From an uncultured Geobacter sp. (GTDB lineage Bacteria; Desulfobacterota; Desulfuromonadia; Geobacterales; Geobacteraceae), in the NCBI GenBank assembly GCA_937886325.1, contig CALABV010000185.1:1-37604 (forward strand): a stretch of DNA of 37,604 bases, written 5' to 3'. Made by a program: the position numbers and the translations under genes. The first letter of the stretch is position 1. The number at the start of each line of letters is the position of its first letter. Shown one piece after another: positions 15,405-24,086 of this stretch. The notes below the pieces were generated by a model. The model ran no database searches, had not been told where the DNA came from, and worked only from the letters and a program-made list of their open reading frames with translations.

Positions 15405-15782
15405 CTACAGCACTGCGATCAAATCTTTGGGAAGGCGCTTCGCTTTCATCCCCGGACCGACGCAGACAAGAGTGATCTTTCCTTCGGCAAGGAGCTTCTC
15501 GTCACGGGTACGCACCACACGCTGTCCCATGGTGAACGAGGTCCGCCCCACATCCAGCACAGCGGTCTCAACCCTGACCAGGTCGTCGAGCACGGCGGGC
15601 GCCCGGTAGTCAATATCCAGTCGCACAACAGGGAATACATCACCTCTTTCCGCCAGTTTGCCAACCGAAAGCCCCCTGTCACGAAAGAATTCGGTCCGTC
15701 CCCGTTCAAAAAATGCGAGATAGCGGGCATGGTAGACTACTCCGCCTGCGTCGGTATCTTCGTAGTAGATACGGAATTCCAT
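15405..15782 (-). CDS. ybgC: YbgC-like acyl-CoA thioesterase
   Basis: A 125-residue hotdog-fold thioesterase of the YbgC/4-hydroxybenzoyl-CoA type. The N-terminal active-site segment YYEDTDAGGVVYHARYL has the catalytic Asp at D11, matching D18 of E. coli YbgC. Such enzymes hydrolyse short- or medium-chain acyl-CoA and are often next to tol-pal genes. Here there are no tol genes, and the gene sits downstream of rsmG in the place where many bacteria have parA. GAGG lies upstream of the start. Confidence 0.9.
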   Translation of the reverse strand: MEFRIYYEDTDAGGVVYHARYLAFFERGRTEFFRDRGLSVGKLAERGDVFPVVRLDIDYRAPAVLDDLVRVETAVLDVGRTSFTMGQRVVRTRDEKLLAEGKITLVCVGPGMKAKRLPKDLIAVL

Positions 15783-16014
15783 GACTACCTCTTCCTGCTG
15801 TTTCAGGTTTGTTCGCTCGCGTGTTTCCGGACGCGGGAAACATAAACGGACGAATGCGCCAAGGCGTTTTTACCGGGTGCCCAAAAAATGGGCTTTCAAA
15901 TTTCGTTTTTCACGGCTTTTTTCCGGACATGGAAGGGCAAGGCCTTCATTCAGAACCCGAAGCCCAGGAATGTAAAATACGGCCCGGAATCTGCAAAATT
16001 CATTTTCGCGAATA
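15783..16014. other. Intergenic region between rsmG and ybgC
   Basis: 232 bp with no credible gene. It holds a 5-bp-stem hairpin GCCCA/TGGGC around five A/T bases (15879-15893) without a following T run on the minus strand, so it is a poor terminator. It also holds the inverted repeat at 15822-15842. I see no convincing sigma-70 promoter for ybgC. Confidence 0.5.
15822..15842. repeat. Inverted repeat TGTTTCC-N7-GGAAACA upstream of ybgC
   Basis: Perfect 7-bp arms (15822-15828 and 15836-15842) around a 7-base spacer, centred about 50 bp upstream of the ybgC start. It could be an operator or an RNA hairpin. The arms resemble parS half-sites, but the spacing is wrong for ParB. Confidence 0.4.
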
Positions 16015-16686
16015 TCACACCCTTTTCCCCGGGGTACTTTTTTTCAACACTATCAGATAACGTTCATCCCCGCTGACGGGGAGCTTCAGATGGATGCAAT
16101 CGGTGACCATCGCTCCCAGGTCGGCGAGACGTTCTCTTGCACCATCAGCTTCTTCCCTTCCTTCCCTTCCCTTCATGGCGAGAATCAACCCGGTGTCCTG
16201 AATAAGAGGCAAGGCTAGGGAGGCAAAATACGGCAGATCGGAAAACGCCCGTGACACGATGCAATCGAAGCGAGAGGGGTACTTTTCCACCAGTTCCTCG
16301 GCCCTGGCATGAATCGCGTTAAAGTCATGGAGATTAAGAATCCTCGCCGCATGCCGCTGAAAAAGGATCTTTTTCTCCACCGAATCCACGGAGACGACGG
16401 AGAGACTCGGGAGCAGAATCTTCAGAGGAATGGCTGGAAAGCCCCCGCCGGATCCGATATCCAGAAGAGACTCCGCTTTTCCTATAACGCCGATCAGGGT
16501 CAAGGAGTCGGCAAAGTGCTTGACCACGATGTCCCGGTCATCCCTGATTGACGTAAGATTTATTTTACGATTCCATTTTTTCAGTTCAGCGGCGAATAGA
16601 CCGAATCGGCCAAGTGCGTTGGAATCGAGTTTGATCCCGAGTTCGTCGGCACACTGTCGAAGAAGTTCAGAATCTTCCCGGTTCAT
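16015..16686 (-). CDS. rsmG: 16S rRNA (guanine-N7) methyltransferase RsmG
   Basis: A 223-residue RsmG (GidB), which methylates G527 of 16S rRNA using S-adenosylmethionine. The SAM-binding loop LLDIGSGGGFPAIPL, the upstream KWNRKINLTSI and VVKHFADSL motifs, and SRAFSDLPYFASLA are all family signatures. The gene starts with an ATGA overlap on the mnmG stop, the common mnmG-rsmG arrangement. Length is normal. Confidence 0.96.
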   Translation of the reverse strand: MNREDSELLRQCADELGIKLDSNALGRFGLFAAELKKWNRKINLTSIRDDRDIVVKHFADSLTLIGVIGKAESLLDIGSGGGFPAIPLKILLPSLSVVSVDSVEKKILFQRHAARILNLHDFNAIHARAEELVEKYPSRFDCIVSRAFSDLPYFASLALPLIQDTGLILAMKGREGREEADGARERLADLGAMVTDCIHLKLPVSGDERYLIVLKKSTPGKRV

Positions 16687-18557
16687 TTCCCCCGGCCCGC
16701 CTTGATGGCAACAGACAGGATGGAAATCGCCGCCGGGGTGACCCCCTGGATGCGGGAGGCCTGGCCGAGGGTATCGGGCCTGAACCGCATCAGCTTCTCG
16801 CGGACTTCAGCGGTAAGCCCCTGCAGAGCCGAGTAATCGAAGGATTCGGGAATCCGGCAGGACTCAAGTTTGGACGAACGTTCGATCTGTTGCAGCTGAC
16901 GATCAATGTACCCCTGATACTTGATCTGGATCTCCACCTGCTCCCTGACCGTCTCCGGGAGGGAAAGACAACGGCTATCGAGTTTTTCCAGATCACGGTA
17001 GGAAAAATCAGGACGACGCAGCAGATGCTCGAAGGAAACGGCATTCCGGAGATCCGCAAGGCCGTGTTCCTCCAGGAACACGCGGTCCGATTCCGACGGC
17101 GCCAGTCGCTCGGATCGAAGCCGCTCAAGCTCCGCCACGATCAGTGCCCTCTTTTCCAGAAATCCTTCGTATTCATCCTCACGTACAAGCCCCACGGCAT
17201 GCCCCTTTTCCCTGAGCCTCAGGTCGGCATTGTCCTCGCGGAGAAGGAGCCGGTACTCGGCGCGCGATGTGAACATTCGATACGGTTCCCTGGCGCCGAG
17301 CGTCACCAGATCGTCGATGAGAACGCCGATGTACGCCTCTCCCCTTCCCAGGACGAGAGGCTCTTTCCCTTGTACGCGGAGAGCCGTATTTATACCTGCC
17401 ATGAGTCCCTGCGCCGCCGCCTCTTCATATCCGGATGTGCCGTTTATCTGGCCGGCATGGTACAGGTTCCGCACCGGCTTGGTTTCCAGTGAAGAATGAA
17501 TCTGTATCGGGTCGACGTAGTCATACTCGATCGCATAGGCCGGTCGCATGATTTCCACCGACTCAAGGCCCTCAATGGAGCGATACAGAGCAAACTGGAC
17601 ATCGATGGGAAGAGAGGTGGAAAGTCCGCTGGGGTAGATCTCGATTGTATCGGCCCCCTCTGGCTCCAGGAAAGACTGATGCCGCTCCTTTTCCGGGAAA
17701 CGGACGACCTTGTCCTCGATAGACGGGCAGTAGCGGGGACCAACCCCCTCGATGACACCACCGTACAGCGGCGAGCGGTCGAGATTCGCGCGAATAATCT
17801 CGTGAGTGCGTTCATTGGTATAGACGATGTGACAGGGAAGCTGGGGTCTTTCTATCTTTAACGTGGAGAAAGAAAAGGGGATGGGAGGATCATCTCCATA
17901 CTGCGCTTCGAGCCGGCTGAAATCGATGGTCCGTCCGTCCAGACGCGCGGGCGTTCCCGTCTTGAGCCTGCCGACTTCGAAACCCAGATCACGAAGCGAG
18001 TCGGACAGGCCTTCGGCGGGGAGATCCCCGGCGCGTCCTCCGGCGTACCGCGTAAGTCCAACGTGGATGAGTCCTCGAAGAAAAGTGCCCGTGGTAAGTA
18101 TGACGGTCTTACCCAGGAATCTCACCCCGACCCTGGTATCAACCCCCCGGACCTCTCCCTCGACCACGCACAGGGCGGTCACCTCACCCTGTTTCAATGA
18201 AAGGTTTTCCTGGTTCTCCAGAACCCTTTTCATACGGGCACGGTAGAGTTGCTTGTCGGCCTGAGCACGAGAGGCGCGAACAGCGGGGCCCTTCCGCGTA
18301 TTGAGGGTCCTGAACTGGATGCCCGTGGCATCTATCATTTTACCCATCTCGCCGCCGAGGGCGTCAATCTCCCGAACCAGGTGACCCTTAGCCAGGCCTC
18401 CGATGGATGGATTACAGGACATAAGCGCAACCGCGTCAAGATTAATGGACAGGAGCAGCGTACTGCGACCCATGCGCGCCCCTGCCAGGGCCGCTTCGCA
18501 CCCGGCATGCCCGGCGCCCACAACAATGATGTCGTACTGCTTTTCGTAGACAACCAC
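16683..18557 (-). CDS. mnmG: tRNA uridine 5-carboxymethylaminomethyl modification enzyme MnmG
   Basis: A 624-residue MnmG (GidA). With MnmE it installs the aminomethyl or carboxymethylaminomethyl group at position 5 of wobble uridine 34, using FAD. The Rossmann motif VVGAGHAGCEAA is at the N-terminus. The two catalytic cysteines are present in MSCNPSIGGLAKGHL and GPRYCPSIEDK. The C-terminal helical domain that binds MnmE is complete. The start is GTG at 18557, with GAGG seven bases upstream. It lies 198 bp after mnmE with the parS site in the gap, and overlaps rsmG by four bases. Confidence 0.97.
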   Translation of the reverse strand: MVVYEKQYDIIVVGAGHAGCEAALAGARMGRSTLLLSINLDAVALMSCNPSIGGLAKGHLVREIDALGGEMGKMIDATGIQFRTLNTRKGPAVRASRAQADKQLYRARMKRVLENQENLSLKQGEVTALCVVEGEVRGVDTRVGVRFLGKTVILTTGTFLRGLIHVGLTRYAGGRAGDLPAEGLSDSLRDLGFEVGRLKTGTPARLDGRTIDFSRLEAQYGDDPPIPFSFSTLKIERPQLPCHIVYTNERTHEIIRANLDRSPLYGGVIEGVGPRYCPSIEDKVVRFPEKERHQSFLEPEGADTIEIYPSGLSTSLPIDVQFALYRSIEGLESVEIMRPAYAIEYDYVDPIQIHSSLETKPVRNLYHAGQINGTSGYEEAAAQGLMAGINTALRVQGKEPLVLGRGEAYIGVLIDDLVTLGAREPYRMFTSRAEYRLLLREDNADLRLREKGHAVGLVREDEYEGFLEKRALIVAELERLRSERLAPSESDRVFLEEHGLADLRNAVSFEHLLRRPDFSYRDLEKLDSRCLSLPETVREQVEIQIKYQGYIDRQLQQIERSSKLESCRIPESFDYSALQGLTAEVREKLMRFRPDTLGQASRIQGVTPAAISILSVAIKAGRGK

Positions 18558-18735
18558 GGCTTTTCCTCGTATGCCGAAATGCCGGCATCTGCTGAATCAA
18601 CAAAACCTCAATACGTGGAACTTCGAGACCAGAGCCCCTGAGAGGAAGATAAGACGGACTTTCACAGACTGAGGAAGAATCAGAATCCTATTTTGTAAGC
18701 CTGCAAGAAGCCGTAAACAGGGACTCCACGAACCA

Positions 18736-18751
18736 TGTTCCACGTGGAACA
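18736..18751. promoter_or_regulatory. parS centromere site (ParB binding)
   Basis: The perfect 16-bp palindrome TGTTCCACGTGGAACA is a known bacterial chromosomal parS variant (the B. subtilis form is TGTTTCACGTGAAACA). It lies 4 bp downstream of mnmE and about 4 kb from the DnaA-box cluster, the usual distance for an origin-proximal parS. A half-site ACGTGGAAC is seen at 18613-18621, but its left half is lost. Confidence 0.92.
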
Positions 18752-18755
18752 GTTC

Positions 18756-20126
18756 CTACTTTCCGATACAGAACCGGGAAAATATCTGATCCAGTATATC
18801 GTCGGGGGTCGTTTCCCCGGTCACTTCCCCCAAGGCGTGCAATGCGTCACGCAGGTCCAGGGCCACGAACTCTATGGCCGTCTCCGCCGGAAAGGACTGG
18901 AGAAAAGATTCAAGGTGACGCCGAGCCCGCTCAAGGGCGTCCCGGTGTCGGACCTGTGACAGGGCCGTAAAATCTCTACCGTCCCGTGCCCCGTTACGAA
19001 TGAAGAGGGAAAATATCGAATCACGGAGACGTTCAATCCCTTCCCCGCTTCGTGCCGAAATGCTGATAGTGCCGGCCGATCCCAGATCGTCCGGCACTAC
19101 CGCCTCCACTGGAAGGTCGGACTTATTGAGCACCAGAAGAAACGGATGCCCGCATAACGCTTCTTTTATTAATATATCTTCATAATCAAAAGGCCTCGAA
19201 GCATCAACCACGAACAGAATGAGATCAGCCAGGGGTATCTTTTCGAGAGTCAACCTCATGCCTTCCATCTCAATCTCATCCTCGGAATCACGGATTCCCG
19301 CCGTATCAAGCAGCTTGACCGGAAGGCCCTTGATATTCACCACTTCCTCAATAATATCGCGCGTGGTGCCGGGGACCGAGGTGACGATCGCCCGTTTTTC
19401 CCGCAGCAGGGTGTTCAGGAGGCTGGACTTCCCCACATTCGGCTTTCCGGCGATCAGGACCGATACACCCTCGCGGAGGACCTTTCCCTCGCTGAATCCG
19501 TCCAGCAGCTCCTCGATGCGGGCAAGCGACTCCCTGATCGATGTCTCTATCTGCCGGCAATCCGGAAGCTCGATGTCGTCTTCAGGAAAATCCAGGTACG
19601 CCTCGATGAACGCGAGAGAGGTCAGAAGGCCTTCCTTGATCCTGGAAATCCTCTTGGACAGATGCCCCTCTCTCTGGTGCTGGGCCAGGGCAAGAGCTGC
19701 CTCCGTCTTGCCGCGAATAACCTCGATAACCGCTTCGGCCTGGAGGAGATCGATCCGTCCGTTAAGAAATGCCCTCCTCGTGAATTCGCCCGGCTCCGCG
19801 CAGCGGGCGCCGCAGCGGATAACCAGTTCAAGCACTTTCCGGACCAGCAGATATCCTCCGTGGCACTGGATCTCAACCACGTCCTCACGCGTGTAGGATC
19901 GGGGCGAACGCATGAGCACGACCATCGCCTCGTCGAGAACATCCCCGCTTTCCGGGTCGATGATTTCCCCATAATAAAAGCGGTGGCTTTGCATGCCACC
20001 GCTCTGCTTTCCTGAGAATATATTTCCTGCAATCTCTTCCGCGGCCCCCCCGCTGATCCGGACGATACCGATACCGCCTTCCCCAATCGGTGTGCTGATT
20101 GCCGCTATTGTGTCCTTCAGATACAT
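18756..20126 (-). CDS. mnmE: tRNA modification GTPase MnmE
   Basis: A 456-residue MnmE (TrmE), the GTPase partner of MnmG in wobble-uridine modification. The N-terminal tetrahydrofolate-binding domain is followed by helices and an inserted G domain with P-loop GKPNVGKSS, TTRD, DTAG and NKSD. The C-terminus ends in the diagnostic CIGK, whose Cys is required for modification. It follows yidC after 19 bp with no gene between. Confidence 0.97.
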   Translation of the reverse strand: MYLKDTIAAISTPIGEGGIGIVRISGGAAEEIAGNIFSGKQSGGMQSHRFYYGEIIDPESGDVLDEAMVVLMRSPRSYTREDVVEIQCHGGYLLVRKVLELVIRCGARCAEPGEFTRRAFLNGRIDLLQAEAVIEVIRGKTEAALALAQHQREGHLSKRISRIKEGLLTSLAFIEAYLDFPEDDIELPDCRQIETSIRESLARIEELLDGFSEGKVLREGVSVLIAGKPNVGKSSLLNTLLREKRAIVTSVPGTTRDIIEEVVNIKGLPVKLLDTAGIRDSEDEIEMEGMRLTLEKIPLADLILFVVDASRPFDYEDILIKEALCGHPFLLVLNKSDLPVEAVVPDDLGSAGTISISARSGEGIERLRDSIFSLFIRNGARDGRDFTALSQVRHRDALERARRHLESFLQSFPAETAIEFVALDLRDALHALGEVTGETTPDDILDQIFSRFCIGK

Positions 20127-20145
20127 GATTCCGTCCGGCTTCCCG

Positions 20146-21726
20146 TTAATCCTTCAGCGCATGATTGATATACGCCTGCTGGGCGATAGTCAGGATATTG
20201 TTCACCAGCCAGTAGATAACTAGACCCGACGGAAAATTCAGAAACATGAACGTGAAGACCACCGGAAGGGCAAGCATCATCTTTGCCTGCATGGGATCCA
20301 TGGTTGAGGGGGTCATCTTCTGCTGAATGAACATGGTCGCTCCCATGATGATGGGGGTGACATAGTACGGATCCTTGGCGGAGAGGTCGGTTATCCAGAG
20401 CATGAACGGGGCATGCCGAAGCTCGATGGAAAACATCAGGGCCTTGTACAGGGCGAAAAATACCGGTATCTGGACAATCATCGGCAGACACCCTCCGAGG
20501 GGATTCACCTTATGGGTCCGGTAGAGTTCCATCATCGCCTTGTTCATGGCGTCACGGTCATCCTTGTGCTTCTCCTTCAATTCCGCCATCATCGGCTGCA
20601 GCTTCTGCATGTCCTTCATGGACTTGTAGCTCTTGTGCGTCAGGGGGAAGAAAAGGATCTTGATGATGACGGTTATGATGATAATCGCGATGCCGTAGTT
20701 ATGGGTGTATTTATAGAAGAACTTGAGTGTATAGAGGAGCGGCTTGGCAAGGGCCGAAAACCAACCCAGGTCAAGTGACTGCTCGAGACCCGCACCCTGG
20801 GCCTTCAGAATATCGAGATCCTTCGGACCGAAGAAAAGGCGATACGCAATGGCCGTAGTCTGGCCCGGCTTGAGGTCAAGGGGTGGTGATGAAATGAGGG
20901 TATTCAGATATCTCGCGTTCCCCTTTTCTATCGCTACGGGACCGATGCTACCGTCTTTTGACAGTACCGCGCTCAAAAAATATTTGTCCGCATACCCGGT
21001 CCATTCCACGCCTGAGACATATTTTTTCGGTTTCTCCGGTATGTCTTTGACGGCTTCGGTGCTGAACTTCCCGTCGGCACGGGTAACCGCGCTGTCGATT
21101 TCGAAGCGGCTCTGCTTGTTCTTCGGCCCGACGGGGTGGGGAAGGGAAAGAGTCAATGCTCCCGTCAACGGGGTGGCGCCGCTGTTGGCAATCCGTGTCT
21201 CGAGGCCTATTTCATACCCGGCGCCGGAAAAGGTGTAGGATTTTGTAACCGTTACCCCCTGGGGGGAAGTCCAGGTGAAATCGAGCCGCTTTGTCTCGTT
21301 TCCGGAAACCCGCAGGGTGTCGTTACTCTGGCTGTAGATGGCGGCCGGATCGAGAAAAAATCCGGAGGCGCCGGTCTTGAGGGCAAACCCTTCCGCGGAA
21401 CTCTCGGAAATAAGCGACACCGGTTGACCACCCGCTCCGGATGTCTCCCGGTATTTTTTAAGAACGAGGCTCTTCAGCGCGCCGCCCTGGTTGGAAAAGA
21501 TCGCGGTGTAGTAATCCGTTTCCACTACCGCGTCTTTGGAGGCCGTAGTTGTCTGCTGAACCGGTTGCGGCGCCTGGACGGGTACGGTCGCAGGGATCAT
21601 GACGGAAGAGGATGCCTGCTGAACCGGCTTCGGGGCCGCCTTCTTCTCAGGCGACGGAAAAAGGAGGGAATAGCCGTAAAAAAAAGCCAATGACAGTACT
21701 ACTGCCAGTAAAGCACGTTTTTCCAT
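20146..21726 (-). CDS. yidC: Membrane protein insertase YidC
   Basis: A 526-residue YidC of the Gram-negative type. It has an N-terminal membrane helix (about residues 5-23), a large periplasmic beta-sandwich region rich in Ser/Thr and Gly (about 60-320), and the Oxa1 core with the remaining helices. The core includes VIIKILFFPLTHKSYKSM, where Lys occupies the position of the groove Arg of E. coli YidC, and the coiled hairpin DMQKLQPMMAELKEKHKDD. It inserts and folds inner-membrane proteins alone or with SecYEG. It lies between yidD and mnmE in the rpmH-origin cluster. Confidence 0.97.
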   Translation of the reverse strand: MEKRALLAVVLSLAFFYGYSLLFPSPEKKAAPKPVQQASSSVMIPATVPVQAPQPVQQTTTASKDAVVETDYYTAIFSNQGGALKSLVLKKYRETSGAGGQPVSLISESSAEGFALKTGASGFFLDPAAIYSQSNDTLRVSGNETKRLDFTWTSPQGVTVTKSYTFSGAGYEIGLETRIANSGATPLTGALTLSLPHPVGPKNKQSRFEIDSAVTRADGKFSTEAVKDIPEKPKKYVSGVEWTGYADKYFLSAVLSKDGSIGPVAIEKGNARYLNTLISSPPLDLKPGQTTAIAYRLFFGPKDLDILKAQGAGLEQSLDLGWFSALAKPLLYTLKFFYKYTHNYGIAIIIITVIIKILFFPLTHKSYKSMKDMQKLQPMMAELKEKHKDDRDAMNKAMMELYRTHKVNPLGGCLPMIVQIPVFFALYKALMFSIELRHAPFMLWITDLSAKDPYYVTPIIMGATMFIQQKMTPSTMDPMQAKMMLALPVVFTFMFLNFPSGLVIYWLVNNILTIAQQAYINHALKD

Positions 21727-21741
21727 GAAAGCTCCTGCTGA

Positions 21742-21954
21742 TTATGGTACGGGATCATATCCCCCCGGATTGAAAGGGTGGCATTTCAGAAGCCGCGCAC
21801 CGGCAAGGCAGATTCCCTTGATAACGCCGTATTTTTCCAGTGAGTGCTTGGCATACTGTGAACAGGTGGGATAAAAGCGACAGGAGTTCGCCAGAAAGGG
21901 GGAAATGTACTTCTGGTACAGAATGATACACATTATGAGCAATCGCTTGAGCAT
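21742..21954 (-). CDS. yidD: Membrane protein insertion efficiency factor YidD
   Basis: A 70-residue YidD with the three conserved cysteines in CRFYPTCSQYA and LKCHPFNPGGYDPVP, and an amphipathic N-terminal helix. It binds the inner face of the membrane and helps YidC-dependent insertion. It starts inside rnpA (22-bp overlap) and ends 15 bp before yidC, the usual rnpA-yidD-yidC order. Confidence 0.96.
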   Translation of the reverse strand: MLKRLLIMCIILYQKYISPFLANSCRFYPTCSQYAKHSLEKYGVIKGICLAGARLLKCHPFNPGGYDPVP

Positions 21955-22295
21955 TGAAGATTCCGGATATATCCCAGCGCGTTATCGAGCTCTTGGCATA
22001 CCTCTTGGAACGAAAGACTTTCAGCGCCCCGTTTTGCTATGACATTGTAATCAGCGACACCGCACCGCTCCTTGTGGAGCCTGAAATACTCACGAACCAG
22101 CCTCTTCACCCGGTTGCGCTTCACCGCGGCGCCGAACTTGCGGCTGGCGGTTATTCCAAGCCGCGCCCTGTCGGAGCAACCCGTCGACCAGATAATGATA
22201 AAGTGGGGCGTGTGGTACTTCTTTCCTGAAGAGGACAGATGCAGATACTGTGTCCTCTTCAGGAGCTTTTCCTCCCGTCGAAGGAAGTTGCCCAC
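21933..22295 (-). CDS. rnpA: Ribonuclease P protein component
   Basis: A 120-residue RnpA, the protein subunit of RNase P that helps the catalytic RNA bind precursor tRNA. The RNR signature is visible in AAVKRNRVKRLVREYFRLHK, and the fold opens with RTQYLHLSSSGKKYHTPHFI. The start is GTG at 22295, six bases after the rpmH stop, without a strong ribosome-binding site, so it may be translated by coupling to rpmH. Confidence 0.95.
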   Translation of the reverse strand: MGNFLRREEKLLKRTQYLHLSSSGKKYHTPHFIIIWSTGCSDRARLGITASRKFGAAVKRNRVKRLVREYFRLHKERCGVADYNVIAKRGAESLSFQEVCQELDNALGYIRNLQCSSDCS

Positions 22296-22301
22296 AATTC
22301 T

Positions 22302-22451
22302 CTATTTTACGGCAATCTGAACCGAAAGCCGCTTTCGGCCTTTGGCACGACGTCTCTTGATAACAAGTCTTCCGTTTTTCGTGGCCATCCGTACCAGAAA
22401 ACCGTGGGTTCTTTTCCGGGAAACATTACTCGGTTGAAATGTTCTTTTCAT
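22302..22451 (-). CDS. rpmH: Ribosomal protein bL34
   Basis: A 49-residue bL34 beginning MKRTFQPSNVSRKRTHGFL, very rich in Arg and Lys. It is slightly longer than the common 44-47 residues because of the tail KRLSVQIAVK. The start at 22451 is set by homology; the frame extends upstream without conserved sequence. It is the first gene of the minus-strand cluster and diverges from dnaA. Confidence 0.97.
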   Translation of the reverse strand: MKRTFQPSNVSRKRTHGFLVRMATKNGRLVIKRRRAKGRKRLSVQIAVK

Positions 22452-22501
22452 ATCCTGCAACTCCTTCTTTAGGATTCTGATGACTCTGAAGCGAATTGAT
22501 A

Positions 22502-22531
22502 TTTCTACGTGCAAACATCACGATTTGTCAA
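22502..22531 (-). promoter_or_regulatory. Likely rpmH promoter
   Basis: On the minus strand a perfect -35 TTGACA (22531-22526) is followed by an 18-base spacer and TAGAAA (22507-22502), 4 of 6 for the -10. It lies about 50 bp before rpmH. Confidence 0.4.
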
Positions 22532-22679
22532 GCACTAATTTATATGCCCCGGAAAAAATAGCCTTGCAAATTAGGGACGTCTCTGCTACTGTTCAACTCT
22601 CCTCAAAAGGGGATGAATATCGCCTTTCCAGAAGACGAAAAACCATTTGTAACCTACCGTAATTTTTAGCATATCCATA

Positions 22680-22711
22680 TTATCAACAACTGTTGATAAG
22701 CATGTGTATAA
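22680..22711. other. DnaA-box cluster, probable oriC core
   Basis: Three DnaA boxes lie in 32 bp: TTATCAACA (22680-22688), its inverse TGTTGATAA (22691-22699), together TTATCAACAACTGTTGATAA, and TGTGTATAA (22703-22711), which is TTATACACA on the other strand, identical to E. coli box R2. The upstream stretch (about 22655-22680) is AT-rich and could unwind. The cluster lies in the rpmH-dnaA gap where gene direction switches, the classic position of oriC. Auto-regulation of dnaA through the same boxes is likely. Confidence 0.8.
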
Positions 22712-22739
22712 CCTCCCCTGAACGTGAGAATATTTTTCT

Positions 22740-24086
22740 ATGGAAAAGGTTTGGCTCGACGTACTTTCCAATATGGAGAAGGTCCTCACACCCCATACCT
22801 TCACCACGTGGATACAACCACTGAAATTCCTCGATTCGAAGGATAACGTCCTTTTCCTTGAGGTCCCCAGCGGCTTCTTCAGGGACATGGTCAGGGAAAA
22901 CTATCTTTCCATGATCGAAGAGGCTGTTTCCGCGATTATCCGGAACAAGGTTGTCGTTGACCTCAAAATCGCTCCAAAAGGGCGTCATGATGCTGTGGCA
23001 GCCGAATCCCCTTCCCCGGAAAAAGAATCCGTTCCTACGGAGGAAAACAGGCAGAATCCGGAATTCATCTCGAATCTGAATCCGAAGTATACCTTCGACA
23101 CCTTCGTCTGCGGGGCGGGTAACCAGTTCGCCCATGCGGCTGCCCAGGCCGTCGCCAACAAGCCGGCCACGAATTACAATCCGCTTTTCATCTACGGTGG
23201 CGTCGGTCTCGGCAAAACCCATCTGTTGACGGCTATCGGCAACCACATCCTCGCCAACAACGGAAAGGCGCGTATCTGCCTCTACACGTCGGAAAAGTTC
23301 ATGAACGAGATGATCAACTGTATCCGTTACAAAAAAATGGAGGAATTCAGAAACAAATTCAGGAGCATGGACGTTCTCCTCATCGATGACATTCAGTTCA
23401 TGGCCGGCAAGGAGGCCACCCAGGAGGAGTTTTTTCATACCTTCAACGCCCTTCACGAATCTCACAAGCAGATTGTAGTGACCTCCGACAAGTTTCCGAA
23501 AGATATGGCCGGCTTGGAAGAGAGGCTTCGCTCACGCTTCGAGTGGGGACTGATTGCCGATATCCAGCCACCCGACATTGAAACGAAGATGGCGATATTA
23601 AAGAGAAAATCAGAAATTGACGCAATCCATCTCCCCGATGACGTGGCGCTTTTCCTTGCATCAAGCTCCACGAGCAACGTGCGGGAACTGGAAGGCATGC
23701 TTATCCGCCTCGGCGCTTATGCCAGCCTGACGGGAAACGAAATAACGCTTTCCATGGCCAAGGATGTGCTCAAGGATATCATTGTCGAAAAGAACAGGGA
23801 AATGACGGTGGAGATGATTCAGAAATTCGTCGCGGAATTCTTCTCCATCAAAACGTCGGATCTTAAATCCGACAAAAGGCTGAAGAACCTCGTCATTCCA
23901 AGACAAATAGCCATCTATCTCTGCCGTGAACTGACCAAATCATCCTACCCGGAAATAGGAGAAAAGTTCGGCGGCAAAGATCATTCAACGATTATCCATT
24001 CTTTCAAAAAGATTTCAAAACTTATGGATTCGGATTCCGAGCTGAAAAGTACCGTAGAAAGCATCCGAAAAGGGATGTTGGAATAA
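22740..24086 (+). CDS. dnaA: Chromosomal replication initiator DnaA
   Basis: A 448-residue DnaA that binds DnaA boxes and opens oriC. Domain I starts MEKVWLDVLSNMEKVLTPHTF, domain II is a short linker (about 80-105), domain III is the AAA+ ATPase with Walker A GGVGLGKTHLL and Walker B VLLIDDIQF, and domain IV has the DNA-binding signature GKDHSTIIHS. The start matches family N-termini although the ribosome-binding site is weak. Three DnaA boxes lie 30-60 bp upstream. Confidence 0.98.
   Translation: MEKVWLDVLSNMEKVLTPHTFTTWIQPLKFLDSKDNVLFLEVPSGFFRDMVRENYLSMIEEAVSAIIRNKVVVDLKIAPKGRHDAVAAESPSPEKESVPTEENRQNPEFISNLNPKYTFDTFVCGAGNQFAHAAAQAVANKPATNYNPLFIYGGVGLGKTHLLTAIGNHILANNGKARICLYTSEKFMNEMINCIRYKKMEEFRNKFRSMDVLLIDDIQFMAGKEATQEEFFHTFNALHESHKQIVVTSDKFPKDMAGLEERLRSRFEWGLIADIQPPDIETKMAILKRKSEIDAIHLPDDVALFLASSSTSNVRELEGMLIRLGAYASLTGNEITLSMAKDVLKDIIVEKNREMTVEMIQKFVAEFFSIKTSDLKSDKRLKNLVIPRQIAIYLCRELTKSSYPEIGEKFGGKDHSTIIHSFKKISKLMDSDSELKSTVESIRKGMLE

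Noticed and set aside
22804..22819. CCACGTGG inside dnaA as a second parS
   Set aside because: Outside the 8-bp core few of the flanking consensus bases match.
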